Part shown: one piece after another, positions 31,035 through 39,397 of the stretch
Layout of the letters: each line of letters starts with the position of its first letter
Position numbering within the stretch: position 1 is the first letter of the stretch
Source: Clostridia bacterium
GTDB taxonomy: Bacteria; Bacillota; Clostridia; Oscillospirales; CAG-272
Length of the DNA: 42,115 nucleotides
Assembly (NCBI GenBank): GCA_017481225.1
Contig: JAFUPM010000096.1
Span: forward strand, 1 to 42,115
Direction: 5' to 3'
The notes under the pieces: generated by a model
Database searches by the model: none
The model's input: only the letters and a program-made list of their open reading frames with translations
Told to the model about the DNA's origin: nothing
Position numbers and translations under genes: made by a program

Positions 31035-32532
31035 TATTTCAAACAGACGAGAATGCTTCTTTGACAGCTATTTGATAAATGAAGAAAAAACTACCGCCGA
31101 ACGCAGGCTTCACAAGCTTCGACGCCGAGAAACAATAATGGAAATGAACATGCCCTGGGAGGGTAACGTTTGCGGATATCATTGCGCGTTCTTTGCCGAG
31201 GGGCTATGGCGAATGTATTACAGATGCTCGCAAAGCGGAAGGCATGAGTCGTACATTGCTTACGCGGAAAGCCGCGACGGTATAAGCTGGGTACGTCCGA
31301 GTCTTGGAATAGTTGAGTTTGAGGGCTCTCGGGATAATAACCTCATATTGGATTTGAAAATGTTCCGCGAGCTTGACTACAAGGGCTTTGACAATATGTA
31401 CGTTTTCTACGACGAAAATCCCCAGTGCAAGCCCACAGAAAAATACAAAATGTTATCAATGTGGGTGGGTCACGGAGCCCTTCTTCTCCTTGTCAGCTCC
31501 GACGGCATACACTTCGAGATGAGCCGTACCGTAACGAAGGACGGCGAGTTTGACTCACAGAATATTGCTCTTTGGAGCCCTGAGCTTGGGAAGTATCTTT
31601 GCTACTACAGAGGAGAGCACGATGGGGATAAGTCCACCCCCGTGTGCGATAAATCCTATACTGACAAGCAGGCAAAGGCGCTTTTGGACCCCGAAAAAAT
31701 GCTTCTTCGCGAGCCCGGTGCAGGGACTGACACCTTTATGCGCGACGTTCGTGTTATTGAGTCGCGCGACTTTGCAGAATGGTCGGAGCAGAGAAGGATT
31801 GAAGCCACGGGAGCCGACCTTCAGTTCTACACGAATTGCATTATGCGCTACCCGAGAGCGCCGCACCTGCTCGTCGCTTTGCCTATGAGGTACGTGGAGC
31901 GAAAGGCTTGGACTCCTACCTACGACGAGCTTTGCGGCAGAGAGGCTCGTCTTCGCCGAATGTCAGGCGGCTCACTTCGCTCGGGGCTGGCTATTACGGA
32001 CGGATTGTTTATGTGCAGTCGCGACGGCTACAGCTTCACCAAATACGACGAGGCGATACTCCCGCCTCCTCCCGAAAATCCCGAGTCCTTCGTCTACGGC
32101 GACGGCTTTGCTCTGCCTACGCTTATTGAAACTCCATCGGATATTCCGGGAGCCGATAACGAATATACGGTTCTTGTCAACGAGGGCTATCGCAGCGAAT
32201 TGGGTCCTAACAGACTTGTCAAGTATACGGCAAGGCTCGACGGCTTCGTGTCACGTCACGCAGGCGGTGAGGAAAAAGTAATAATTACAAAGCCCTTTAT
32301 CTACGAGGGCGGCAAGCTCTTCGCCAATATTGCCACCTCTGCCAGAGGCTATGCTTACTTCACACTTCGATGCAATGCGGTTGAGTTTACCTCCTACGAG
32401 GTGTTCGGTAATTCGGTCGATAAGCAGATACATTTCGAAGGCAACGCCGTCGAGAGCCTCTCGGGCAGGGAGGTAATACTGGAGGTGAGGCTTTTCGATT
32501 GCGACCTTTACGCGATAAAATTTGACAAGTAA
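31027..32532 (+). CDS. Beta-propeller glycosidase-like protein A (GH32/43-like)
   Basis: A 501-aa protein. 'RRECFFDSYLINEEKTTAE' followed by 'PWEGNVCGYHCAFFAEGLWR', 'YAESRDGISWVRPSLGIVEF' and 'GSRDNNLI' is the repeated-blade style of five-bladed beta-propeller glycosidase-like proteins (GH32/GH43/GH68 clan type), with 'DGEFDSQNIALWS' as a further blade. Catalytic acids cannot be assigned with confidence. A C-terminal beta-sandwich of about 110 residues ('GYAYFTLRCNAVEFTSYEVF') resembles a carbohydrate-binding module. There is no signal peptide. GAGGG lies 6 nt before the ATG. It is translationally coupled to the PnuC-like gene by ATGCTTAA. It is paralogous to 33570-35093. Confidence 0.65.
   Translation: MLNISNRRECFFDSYLINEEKTTAERRLHKLRRRETIMEMNMPWEGNVCGYHCAFFAEGLWRMYYRCSQSGRHESYIAYAESRDGISWVRPSLGIVEFEGSRDNNLILDLKMFRELDYKGFDNMYVFYDENPQCKPTEKYKMLSMWVGHGALLLLVSSDGIHFEMSRTVTKDGEFDSQNIALWSPELGKYLCYYRGEHDGDKSTPVCDKSYTDKQAKALLDPEKMLLREPGAGTDTFMRDVRVIESRDFAEWSEQRRIEATGADLQFYTNCIMRYPRAPHLLVALPMRYVERKAWTPTYDELCGREARLRRMSGGSLRSGLAITDGLFMCSRDGYSFTKYDEAILPPPPENPESFVYGDGFALPTLIETPSDIPGADNEYTVLVNEGYRSELGPNRLVKYTARLDGFVSRHAGGEEKVIITKPFIYEGGKLFANIATSARGYAYFTLRCNAVEFTSYEVFGNSVDKQIHFEGNAVESLSGREVILEVRLFDCDLYAIKFDK
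32236..32517 (+). repeat. 282-bp near-identical tract, copy 1
   Basis: It codes for the C-terminal domain of propeller protein A. Compared by eye with 34773-35054 it shows about ten mismatches in 282 bp, mostly third-position, while the genes upstream of the tract are clearly diverged. Confidence 0.9.
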
Positions 32533-32583
32533 AGCTAATCCCCTTTTTCATCCGGATATTAAAGGAGGCTTCGTACTGTTTTT

Positions 32584-33333
32584 ATGATTCACGATCTTTT
32601 TGCAATAGATGCACATACACACATTAATCACGGCGCCCCTCACGACAGCGAGACGGTAGAAAATATAACTGATGCAAGTCTTGAGCACATTCTTGAAATG
32701 GCAAGGGCGGCAAAAATTGATAAAATGTTTTGCTCCACATTTTCGTCGGTATGCGCCAATACCGAAATCCCGGAGGAAAACGAATATCTGGAGCGCCTTT
32801 GTGAGTCCCTCGACTGTATGTATCAATGGGTTGTCATAGACCCGAGGATCAAAGAGACATTTTCGCAAGCGGAGAGAATACTGAAGAAGCCGAAATGCGT
32901 CGGCATTAAACTTCATCCGGGATTACATAAATATACCCTAAAGGAGTACGGAGACATTCTGGCAGATTTTGCAGACTGCTTTGAAACCACACTTTTAATA
33001 CACGGCGGCGGTGACGAAGAGCTTTTGCGCCTTGCCAACGAGCACAGGCACCTGAATTTCATTCTTCCGCATGTAGCAACCGATAGAGACGTGGAAATTT
33101 GCGCCCTGTCCAAGCACGGCAACGTGTACCTTGATACCTCGGGTATCGGCAGCGTAAGAAATAACGTAATTGAATACGCGGTCAAGCGATGCGGCTCTGA
33201 GCGTATTTTGTTCGGTACCGACACTTACGCCGCAGGCTTCCAGCGAGGAAGAATAGAATATGCAATGATATCCGATAAGGATAAGGAAAACATTCTTCGC
33301 TACAACGCCGAACGCTTGTTCGGCATAAGCTGA
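32584..33333 (+). CDS. TIM-barrel amidohydrolase, amidohydrolase_2-like (module 2)
   Basis: A 249-aa metal-dependent hydrolase. H11-x-H13 in 'IDAHTHINHG', 'VGIKLHPGLHKY', His in 'LLIHGGGDEE', His in 'NFILPHVATD' and Asp in 'ILFGTDTYAAG' follow the amidohydrolase_2 order. It is shorter than the module 1 homologue (389 aa) and not a close relative. GGAGG lies unusually far (15 nt) from the ATG, so translation may be weak. Its 3' end overlaps the start of a pnuC-like remnant, as if the gene had been inserted into that copy. Confidence 0.8.
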   Translation: MIHDLFAIDAHTHINHGAPHDSETVENITDASLEHILEMARAAKIDKMFCSTFSSVCANTEIPEENEYLERLCESLDCMYQWVVIDPRIKETFSQAERILKKPKCVGIKLHPGLHKYTLKEYGDILADFADCFETTLLIHGGGDEELLRLANEHRHLNFILPHVATDRDVEICALSKHGNVYLDTSGIGSVRNNVIEYAVKRCGSERILFGTDTYAAGFQRGRIEYAMISDKDKENILRYNAERLFGIS

Positions 33334-33555
33334 ACAACGAAGAATTGCTTACGTTTCTATGCTTACAGCTCCTGTTTCCGCGCTTATGTACGTGCTTCTT
33401 TCTCATGAAACTCCGGAGCAGCTTCCTTATCTTGTATTCAGCCTATACTCATATGTTTCTATACAAGGCAGCTATACAATACAAGAAGCATCTTCAAAGA
33501 GCAACAAAGTGCTGACGAGCCTCAACATGTTGAAATATTAGAAACCAAAGCTTAA
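33329..33555 (+). pseudogene. Decayed C-terminal remnant of a second PnuC-like gene
   Basis: The frame from 33329 reads '...RRIAYVSMLTAPVSALMYVLL' and '...PYLVFSLYSYVS', which aligns with 'REYAYIQPFTALLSPIVYITML' and 'SVYLVYSIYSYVC' of the protein at 30339-31034. After SLYSYV the match continues in another frame ('FYTRQLYNTRSIFKEQQS' against 'IIYQLLSVRRFSKEQ') to the TAA at 33553, so a frameshift is present. The N-terminal two thirds are missing. It stands directly before propeller gene B, exactly where the intact copy stands before propeller gene A. Confidence 0.75.
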
Positions 33556-33569
33556 TGGGAGATTGCAAG

Positions 33570-35093
33570 ATGATTAACATTTCAAACAAACGTGAATGCT
33601 TTTTTGACACCTATTTGATAAATGAGGAAAAAACCACAGCCGAGGTGCGTGTTCATCACCCTGTAAAGCGTGAGCCGGTTATGATATACGATGCACCCTG
33701 GGAGGGTAATCGCTCTCACTATCAGACGATGACCTTCGACGGAGAAAAATACTGGATGTACTACTTTGCAGGCACGAAGCGAAAATTGAACGGCTTTTGT
33801 GTCGCCACCAGTAAGGACTGTATGACCTGGGAACGACCGAACTGCGGTATAGTTGAGTTTGAAGGTTCAAAGGATAATAACATTATTATAGCAAATGGTG
33901 TTTTCCCCGACCACACTTCATTCGATAACTTCGCGGTATTCTACGACAATAATCCGAACTGTCCGAAGGAGGAAAAATTCAAAGCAGTTTCTATGTGGTG
34001 CGGCACAGGTAAGCTACGCGCCTATTGCTCCGAGGACGGAATTCATTTCAGAGTACACAGTGTGATAACCGAGGACGGTGAGTTCGATTCTATAAACCTT
34101 GCTTTTTGGGATTCCGAACGCAAGAAATATTTCTGCTATTACCGAGGTGAGCACGAGCCTTCAAGGGATGCCGACATCACTGTAAAGTCCTATACCGAAA
34201 AGCAAGCAATGATGCTTTATGACCCCGCCAGAGGCGCCTACCGTGACCCCGGCGACGGCTCTGTTGCCTTCACAAGAGATATCAGGGTTATAGAGTCAAC
34301 CGACTTCATAAACTGGTCCAAAGCACGTCCACTCACGGCAAACGGTCCCGACATGCAGTATTACACCAGCGGTGTTATGCCATATCCGAGAGCACCGCAT
34401 ATATTTGTGGCATTTCCCACAAGATACGTCGAAAGAAAGGCTTGGACACCGAACTACGACGAGCTTTGCGGAAAGGATGAACGTCAGAGAAAAATGAAGT
34501 CCTCTGCAAGAGAGGGACTGTCGCTCACCGATTGCCTGTTTATGACAAGCCGCGACGGCTACGACTTCACCCGATATGACGAGGCGTTCTTCTCACCTGC
34601 GCCCGAGTGTCCAACCAACTGGTACTACGGCAACTGCTACCCCGCAACCTTCCTTCTCGAAACTCCGTCGGCTATCCCCGGTGCGGATAACGAGTACTCC
34701 TTCTTCTGCAACGAGTCGGATTATGCTGTTGAAGACGATAGTGCTACTGCATTCTGCCGCTTCACAGTTCGCCTTGACGGCTTCGTATCACGTCACGCAG
34801 GCGGTGAGGAAAAAGTAATAATTACAAAGCCCTTTATCTACGAGGGCGACAAGCTCTTCGCCAATATTGCCACCTCTGCCAGAGGCTATGCTTACTTCAC
34901 ACTTCGATGTGAGGCGGTTGAGTTTACCTCCTACGAGGTGTTCGGTAATTCGGTCGATAAGCAGATACATTTCGAAGGCAACGCCGTCGAGAGCCTCTCG
35001 GGCAGGGAAGTAATACTAGAGGTGAGGCTTTTTGATTGCGACCTTTACGCTATACGCTTCGGCGAGAAACAGTCAAATTCAAACGGCAAATAA
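33570..35093 (+). CDS. Beta-propeller glycosidase-like protein B (GH32/43-like)
   Basis: A 507-aa paralogue of 31027-32532. The N-terminus 'MINISNKRECFFDTYLINEE', the blades 'PWEGNRSHYQTMTFDGEKYW' and 'GSKDNNIIIA', and the C-terminal domain all correspond. Over most of its length it is diverged, but the last roughly 95 residues are almost the same, owing to the 282-bp tract. GGGAGA lies about 8 nt before the ATG (33570). It is the last gene of module 2, and a terminator follows at 35109. Different N-terminal halves with a shared C-terminal domain suggest two substrates or linkages of the same polymer. Confidence 0.65.
   Translation: MINISNKRECFFDTYLINEEKTTAEVRVHHPVKREPVMIYDAPWEGNRSHYQTMTFDGEKYWMYYFAGTKRKLNGFCVATSKDCMTWERPNCGIVEFEGSKDNNIIIANGVFPDHTSFDNFAVFYDNNPNCPKEEKFKAVSMWCGTGKLRAYCSEDGIHFRVHSVITEDGEFDSINLAFWDSERKKYFCYYRGEHEPSRDADITVKSYTEKQAMMLYDPARGAYRDPGDGSVAFTRDIRVIESTDFINWSKARPLTANGPDMQYYTSGVMPYPRAPHIFVAFPTRYVERKAWTPNYDELCGKDERQRKMKSSAREGLSLTDCLFMTSRDGYDFTRYDEAFFSPAPECPTNWYYGNCYPATFLLETPSAIPGADNEYSFFCNESDYAVEDDSATAFCRFTVRLDGFVSRHAGGEEKVIITKPFIYEGDKLFANIATSARGYAYFTLRCEAVEFTSYEVFGNSVDKQIHFEGNAVESLSGREVILEVRLFDCDLYAIRFGEKQSNSNGK
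34773..35054 (+). repeat. 282-bp near-identical tract, copy 2
   Basis: This is the partner of 32236-32517. The distance between copies is 2537 bp, and both lie in the same orientation at the 3' ends of paralogous genes. Confidence 0.9.
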
Positions 35094-35108
35094 CCAAAAA
35101 AACAATTA

Positions 35109-35146
35109 ACGGGGTAATCCATTTCGGAAAACCCCGTTTTCTTTTT
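35109..35146 (+). terminator. Terminator of module 2
   Basis: ACGGGGT pairs with ACCCCGT over a 15-nt loop, followed by TTTCTTTTT. A second inverted repeat (GGTTTAATTA with TAATTAAACC, 35182-35222) lies just before the convergent lipoprotein gene. Confidence 0.8.
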
Positions 35147-35231
35147 ATAAAGTCGTGGCGCGCCTTTGGCTTTTTTAGGGAGGTTTAATTAAAATCACAC
35201 TTGAGTTAAGCTATAATTAAACCGTTTTGGA

Positions 35232-35681
35232 TTATTCAACGGTATATTCGACTGTGATTTGTGCGCTCTCCGCGGCAATCTTAATCTCGTAAAGTCCGTT
35301 GCCTGATAGGCTGACCGACTGACCCTCGCCGAGAGGTATCTCAGCCTTTATCTCGCCGTCGAGAAGCACGCATATCCTCGCGTTGCCCGAGAGGAGGGTT
35401 GAGGTCATATTAATGACGAGGGTACCGTCATCAACTCTGTGCTTATTGAGGGATAGAACGCCCGAAAGCTTATTTGCATTGTAGTAGTAGGTGGAGTTCG
35501 CATGCCCCTTAGAGGAGAGGGTTGCGGTGTGACTTTTGCTCTTCACAATATCCTCGTCGGTGAGGGTTACGGGAGAGGTATCTTCGCCGTTTGTATCCTC
35601 AATATGACCTATAGTACAGGAGCTTAACGCAAATAGCGAAACAAGAATAAATACGGTTAAAATGTAAATCTTTCTTTTCAT
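35232..35681 (-). CDS. Small lipoprotein of unknown function
   Basis: A 149-aa exported lipoprotein. 'MKRKIYILTVFILVSLFALSSC' is a type II signal peptide with lipobox L-S-S-C22. The mature part is Ser/Thr-rich with regular beta strands ('TLVINMTSTLLSGNARICVLL', 'GLYEIKIAAESAQITVEYTV'), suggesting one Ig-like or jelly-roll domain on the cell surface. I do not recognise a family. The start at 35681 has GGAG with 6-nt spacing; the in-frame ATG four codons upstream has none. It has its own promoter and is the gene closest to AraC regulator 3. Confidence 0.75.
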   Translation of the reverse strand: MKRKIYILTVFILVSLFALSSCTIGHIEDTNGEDTSPVTLTDEDIVKSKSHTATLSSKGHANSTYYYNANKLSGVLSLNKHRVDDGTLVINMTSTLLSGNARICVLLDGEIKAEIPLGEGQSVSLSGNGLYEIKIAAESAQITVEYTVE

Positions 35682-35711
35682 TTCTGGCTCCAAATTGGTT
35701 TGTTTATTATT

Positions 35712-35740
35712 ATTTTACCATAAAGATTTTTAAAAATCAA
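35712..35740 (-). promoter_or_regulatory. Promoter of the lipoprotein gene
   Basis: On the minus strand TTGATT (35735-35740), 17 bp, TAAAAT (35712-35717). Confidence 0.72.
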
Positions 35741-35836
35741 GTGTTAGTTTTATCGCTTTAAATTCGGCTTGTGGCGGTCACAAAATTAAAGATGCTTTGG
35801 CAAGGCTTTGCGAGCCTTCTGCCGTGCGAGGCTGAT

Positions 35837-36697
35837 TTATATGCGCCCTTGCTCTCTTATGGGGTATTTGCGCAGAGTCCTCTCCATATGCGAGACGTCA
35901 AAAAAGCCCGCCGCCTGAGCCGACTCGGCGCGACCCCTGCCAAGGGATAATAGCCGCCTTGCCTCCTTAACTCTTTCGCGAATAACGTACTCGTGGGGAG
36001 AGGTGTTACAGACGGCGGAAAACTTCCGAATAAAGGTCGCTCGCGACATCAGCGCCACCGATGCGAGGATATCCACGGTAAGCTTTCCCGAAAGGTTTGA
36101 GCCTACGTATTCCATAGCCCGCATTATACCGCGCTTATCCCCGTCCTCCTTAAGAGCTGCGGCTCTTGCTCCGTCAGCCATAAGCCCCGAGAGATAGCCT
36201 ATAAGAGTTAAGGCGTGGAGGGCGCGCACCGCATCGCCGCACTCACTTGTGTCACCTCTCATAGCCTCGTAAAGCTCCAGCTGACCGCTGATGAGTGATA
36301 GCTCGTAGAGGGTAAGCGAGAGCGCCGCCTTCTTGTTTTGCCTCCTCAAATAGGGCTCTACCTCAAACAAAAGTCTGAAGCCGCGAAAGCTCTCAAGCTC
36401 TCCTTCAAATCGGTGGAAAAAGCCTACCTTACATATAAGGTGGTATACGTTAAAGTCCTCTGACGCCGAGTTATATCCGTGGACAATACCGGGCGGAATT
36501 ACGAAAACGTCACCTCTTGCGGCGGCGAAGCTGTTGCCCTCAATCAGGTGTGTTCCGCTGCCCGACATTACGATATTTATCTCGTAGAAGTCGTGGTCGT
36601 GTAGGGCTATAGAATAGTTCTTCGCCAAAAAGCCGCGGGCTAAAACCGACTCCCGAACGTCGAAAACCTCAAGCGCGAGGCTGTGCCTTACAACCAT
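35837..36697 (-). CDS. AraC-family regulator 3
   Basis: A 286-aa regulator. The cupin domain (about 28-75) carries 'LHDHDFYEINIVMSGSGTHL' and 'FVIPPGIVHGYNS'. The C-terminal HTH pair reads 'KLTVDILASVALMSRATFIRKF' split across two helices, then 'RAESAQAAGFFDVSHMERTLR'. It ends soon after the second recognition helix ('KYPIREQGRI'), without the common F-G-x-x-P-x-x-Y-R tail, so it is slightly short at the C-terminus. GGAG lies 5 nt before the ATG. It is divergent from the GH36-like gene, its probable target. Confidence 0.88.
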   Translation of the reverse strand: MVVRHSLALEVFDVRESVLARGFLAKNYSIALHDHDFYEINIVMSGSGTHLIEGNSFAAARGDVFVIPPGIVHGYNSASEDFNVYHLICKVGFFHRFEGELESFRGFRLLFEVEPYLRRQNKKAALSLTLYELSLISGQLELYEAMRGDTSECGDAVRALHALTLIGYLSGLMADGARAAALKEDGDKRGIMRAMEYVGSNLSGKLTVDILASVALMSRATFIRKFSAVCNTSPHEYVIRERVKEARRLLSLGRGRAESAQAAGFFDVSHMERTLRKYPIREQGRI

Positions 36698-36749
36698 ATT
36701 ATCTCCTTTTGATACGATTTTACGTATAAACTGAGCTATTTATACTATA

Positions 36750-36778
36750 ATTATATCACACACCGTAGTATAATTCAA
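36750..36778. promoter_or_regulatory. Overlapping divergent promoters
   Basis: Minus strand: TTGAAT (36773-36778), 17 bp, TATAAT (36750-36755) for the regulator. Plus strand: TATAAT at 36769-36774 with a poor -35 (36746-36751). Each -10 lies close to the other's -35, so only one polymerase can bind at a time. The weak plus promoter fits activation by the AraC protein. Confidence 0.7.
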
Positions 36779-36806
36779 TTATAAACCGAAAATTTTGGGA
36801 GTAAAT

Positions 36807-39032
36807 ATGAAAAACAATAAGGAATACGTAAGCTACGGGAAATATATGGCGAGCTACGACGTCAAAGCTCACACCTTCACCTTCATACACGAGGGCGAGG
36901 GGGCTGCCGCCACCCTTCGGCTTGTGGGGCTATATGAGGGGGAGAGGCTAGCCTTGGGCTTTGATGACTACCGAGACGTTAGGATAACAAGGAAGCTCTC
37001 GAACACCTCTCACGAGCTGACCTTGAATTTTATAGATAGAGAAGGGTTGCCGGGGGCGGAGGTATGGGTCTCCGTTACCTCAAGGGGAATTACCTTCGTC
37101 GTGCGCGAAATTGGACATTACGAGTTCCGAGGGCAGGGGCACATTCGCTACGGCGAGGGAGAGAGTGCCTTTGCCGTGAACACCAAGGACGACCCCACCG
37201 ACGCCATACGCGCCGCCATAGGTCCCGCCGCCTCGAGATATGATAATGCTATTTATAACAGCGAGCGCGACCGCGCCTTCGCTATCGACGGCACAGTCGG
37301 TCTGACTATTTGCTACGATTGGGACGAGGGCTGCTACGGATATAGCATAAAAACCAAAAGCGAGGGTATTGCGGAGCGCATGAAATACAGTATAATAAAG
37401 GATATCCTTGGTGAAAAGTACGGAATAGATTTCGTGCCTTTAAAGAAAAGAGGTATTTACAATAAGCCGCCCGCAGGCTTTATGACCTGGTACGCCTTGA
37501 AGTTTGACGCGTCGGAGGAGGCGGTGCTTCGTAATACCGAGTTTCAAAGAGATAAGCTTCTTGACTACGGCGCGGACACCGTGTGGGTAGATTGGGAGTG
37601 GTGCCACCGCCGCTATGAGCGCGAAAGGTTCGACGGAGTAGACGCCTTTAATCCCGACCCCGAGAAGTACCCGAGGGGGCTTGGCAACTTAGCTGAAAAG
37701 ATAAAAGAGGCGGGCTTCGTACCTGCTCTGTGGATAGGCTTTACCAACGACGCGGCACTTACCGACTACGAACGCGAGCATCCCGAAATAAGTCTCGCTC
37801 ATAACGACACCTGGAGTGGCAGATATTACTACGATATCACTCACCCCGAGTACCTTGACGGCTTTCTGCCGAAGGCTGTGGAGCAGGTTATGAGCTGGGG
37901 CTACAAGGCCATAAAATTTGACACGCTCCCCAACTGCATACAGGCGCACGAGAATTTTCACGGGAATATGTACAAGCCCGAGCTGACCACCTACTCCGCC
38001 TACAGAGGTATGGTGAAAAGGGTGCGTGAGCTTGTAGGTGAGGACGTGTATATGCTGGCTTGCAGCGGCTCCTACGATCCCGTTTTGCTTTGGGGAGCAG
38101 GGCTTTTCGATTCGTCGCGCATAGGCCCCGACCTTTTCACCTGGGAGAAATTTGTCGAGACCTTTGATAGGCTCGCGCAGTTCTACCCACTCCACGGCGT
38201 TGTTATATATAACGACCCCGATAACGTAGTTTTGCGTGAGGAGTACAGCACCTACGAGCAAGCGAAAACGAGGCTTTCGGTTGTGTCGCTTCTGGGCTTG
38301 CCGCTGACCTTTGGGGACGAGCTTTCGGAGCTTCCTGCGGAGAGGCTTGACCTGCTTCGCCGCGCCCTGCCCGTACAGAAGGTACACCCCGCTGACTTCA
38401 ATAACGGGCTCTCCGACGGCAAAACAAGACTTATATCGCTGAATATATCACGTCCATACGAGGGCTACCTCGTAGCAGGGGTGACAAACCTTACCAATGC
38501 GCCGAGAACAAGGCAGATTTCCCTCGCCGATACCCTGCGCCTTGCTGACGGAGAGTATCTTGTTTGGGATTACTTTGAGGATAAGCTTCTCGGCGTATTC
38601 ACAAGGAGTATAATTCTGGAGCTTTCGCCCTATTCGACGAAGGTTTTAGCTGTGAGAAGGAAGCTTTCGCGCCCACAGCTCGTCACAACCAACCGCCACC
38701 TTACACAGGGCACAGCGGAAATTGTGAATATGAGCTGGTCGGAGGATACACTTGAGCTTGCCTTTACCTCAAGGCTTGTAAAGGACGACCCATACAAGGC
38801 GGTGATACACCTGCCCGTGGGATACTCTATCGACACCTGCGACGTAAGCGAGGTTTCGGGCACAGATACCCAAGAGCCACACGACGTATCAGACCTAAGA
38901 GGGCTCATTGAAACGGACGAGGCTTCTACACTCTCTGCCGAAACCGATCGGGATAGCAGACTCCTCTCAATTCGCTTTACGCCTCGGCTGACGGGGAAAT
39001 ACGGCTTTAAGCTTAAGTTTAAATTGCAATAA
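36807..39032 (+). CDS. GH36-like alpha-galactosidase
   Basis: A 741-aa glycoside hydrolase. The N-terminal 215 residues form a beta-sandwich and a TIM barrel follows. 'TVWVDWEWCH' and 'ALWIGFTND' are barrel strands, D372 in 'GYKAIKFDTLP' is the expected nucleophile, and D442 in 'SSRIGPDLF' the expected acid/base. The beta-rich C-terminal domain starts near 590. This layout matches GH36/clan GH-D enzymes, which remove alpha-galactose (some alpha-GalNAc). There is no signal peptide, so the substrate must be imported. No galactoside transporter is in the window. GGGAG lies 5 nt before the ATG (36807). It is a single-gene module controlled by AraC regulator 3. Confidence 0.82.
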   Translation: MKNNKEYVSYGKYMASYDVKAHTFTFIHEGEGAAATLRLVGLYEGERLALGFDDYRDVRITRKLSNTSHELTLNFIDREGLPGAEVWVSVTSRGITFVVREIGHYEFRGQGHIRYGEGESAFAVNTKDDPTDAIRAAIGPAASRYDNAIYNSERDRAFAIDGTVGLTICYDWDEGCYGYSIKTKSEGIAERMKYSIIKDILGEKYGIDFVPLKKRGIYNKPPAGFMTWYALKFDASEEAVLRNTEFQRDKLLDYGADTVWVDWEWCHRRYERERFDGVDAFNPDPEKYPRGLGNLAEKIKEAGFVPALWIGFTNDAALTDYEREHPEISLAHNDTWSGRYYYDITHPEYLDGFLPKAVEQVMSWGYKAIKFDTLPNCIQAHENFHGNMYKPELTTYSAYRGMVKRVRELVGEDVYMLACSGSYDPVLLWGAGLFDSSRIGPDLFTWEKFVETFDRLAQFYPLHGVVIYNDPDNVVLREEYSTYEQAKTRLSVVSLLGLPLTFGDELSELPAERLDLLRRALPVQKVHPADFNNGLSDGKTRLISLNISRPYEGYLVAGVTNLTNAPRTRQISLADTLRLADGEYLVWDYFEDKLLGVFTRSIILELSPYSTKVLAVRRKLSRPQLVTTNRHLTQGTAEIVNMSWSEDTLELAFTSRLVKDDPYKAVIHLPVGYSIDTCDVSEVSGTDTQEPHDVSDLRGLIETDEASTLSAETDRDSRLLSIRFTPRLTGKYGFKLKFKLQ

Positions 39033-39111
39033 AGATTGCGCCTTATCTTGCGCTCAAAATATATGCTCAAAACAGAAAAACCGCTATAAATGTAAACAAC
39101 TCTTGACATTT

Positions 39112-39333
39112 AGCGTGATACTCCAAGCGGAGTATTACGCAGTCAAATCCGTCTTCGACGGGTGAAATCCACCGTTGGTGGATGAAATTGCCTTCGCGAT
39201 GAAATCCTGCTTCGCAGGGTTGAAGTTAGACGGATTTGATTTCGCCCAAGACGTGTCTTGGATTTCATCTGAGCAAAGTGAAGATTTCACCTGAACGAAG
39301 TGAAGATTTCATCGTTGCTTTGCAACGATTTCA
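39112..39333. repeat. Multi-hairpin block with GAAATC/GATTTC linkers
   Basis: Stems in order: GCGTGATACTCC with GGAGTATTACGC; an outer pair AAATCCGTCT (from about 39145) with AGACGGATTT (to about 39237) enclosing CCACC/GGTGG, TTGC/GCGA and CCTGC/GCAGG hairpins with TTCG-like loops; then CCAAGAC with GTCTTGG; then ATCGTTGC with GCAACGAT. Linkers repeat (GA)TGAAAT or ATTTCA. It has no coding frame. It looks like a dispersed structured repeat element or RNA. The whole 39033-39539 spacer has no gene. Confidence 0.7.
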
Positions 39334-39339
39334 TTTAAG

Positions 39340-39397
39340 AAGCAGAAAGAGAGAGAAAAAATCGGGTTTATAACCGATTTTTTCTCTCTTTCTGCTT
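39340..39397. terminator. Long terminator-like hairpin
   Basis: The arms AAGCAGAAAGAGAG... and ...CTCTCTTTCTGCTT pair over about 24 bp with one 2-nt bulge and an 8-10 nt loop, and the A/T-rich inner part gives T runs. It lies downstream of the GH36-like gene and of the convergent MATE gene. A second small hairpin (AACAAC...GTTGT, about 39509-39535, with TTGTTTTT) follows. Confidence 0.65.
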
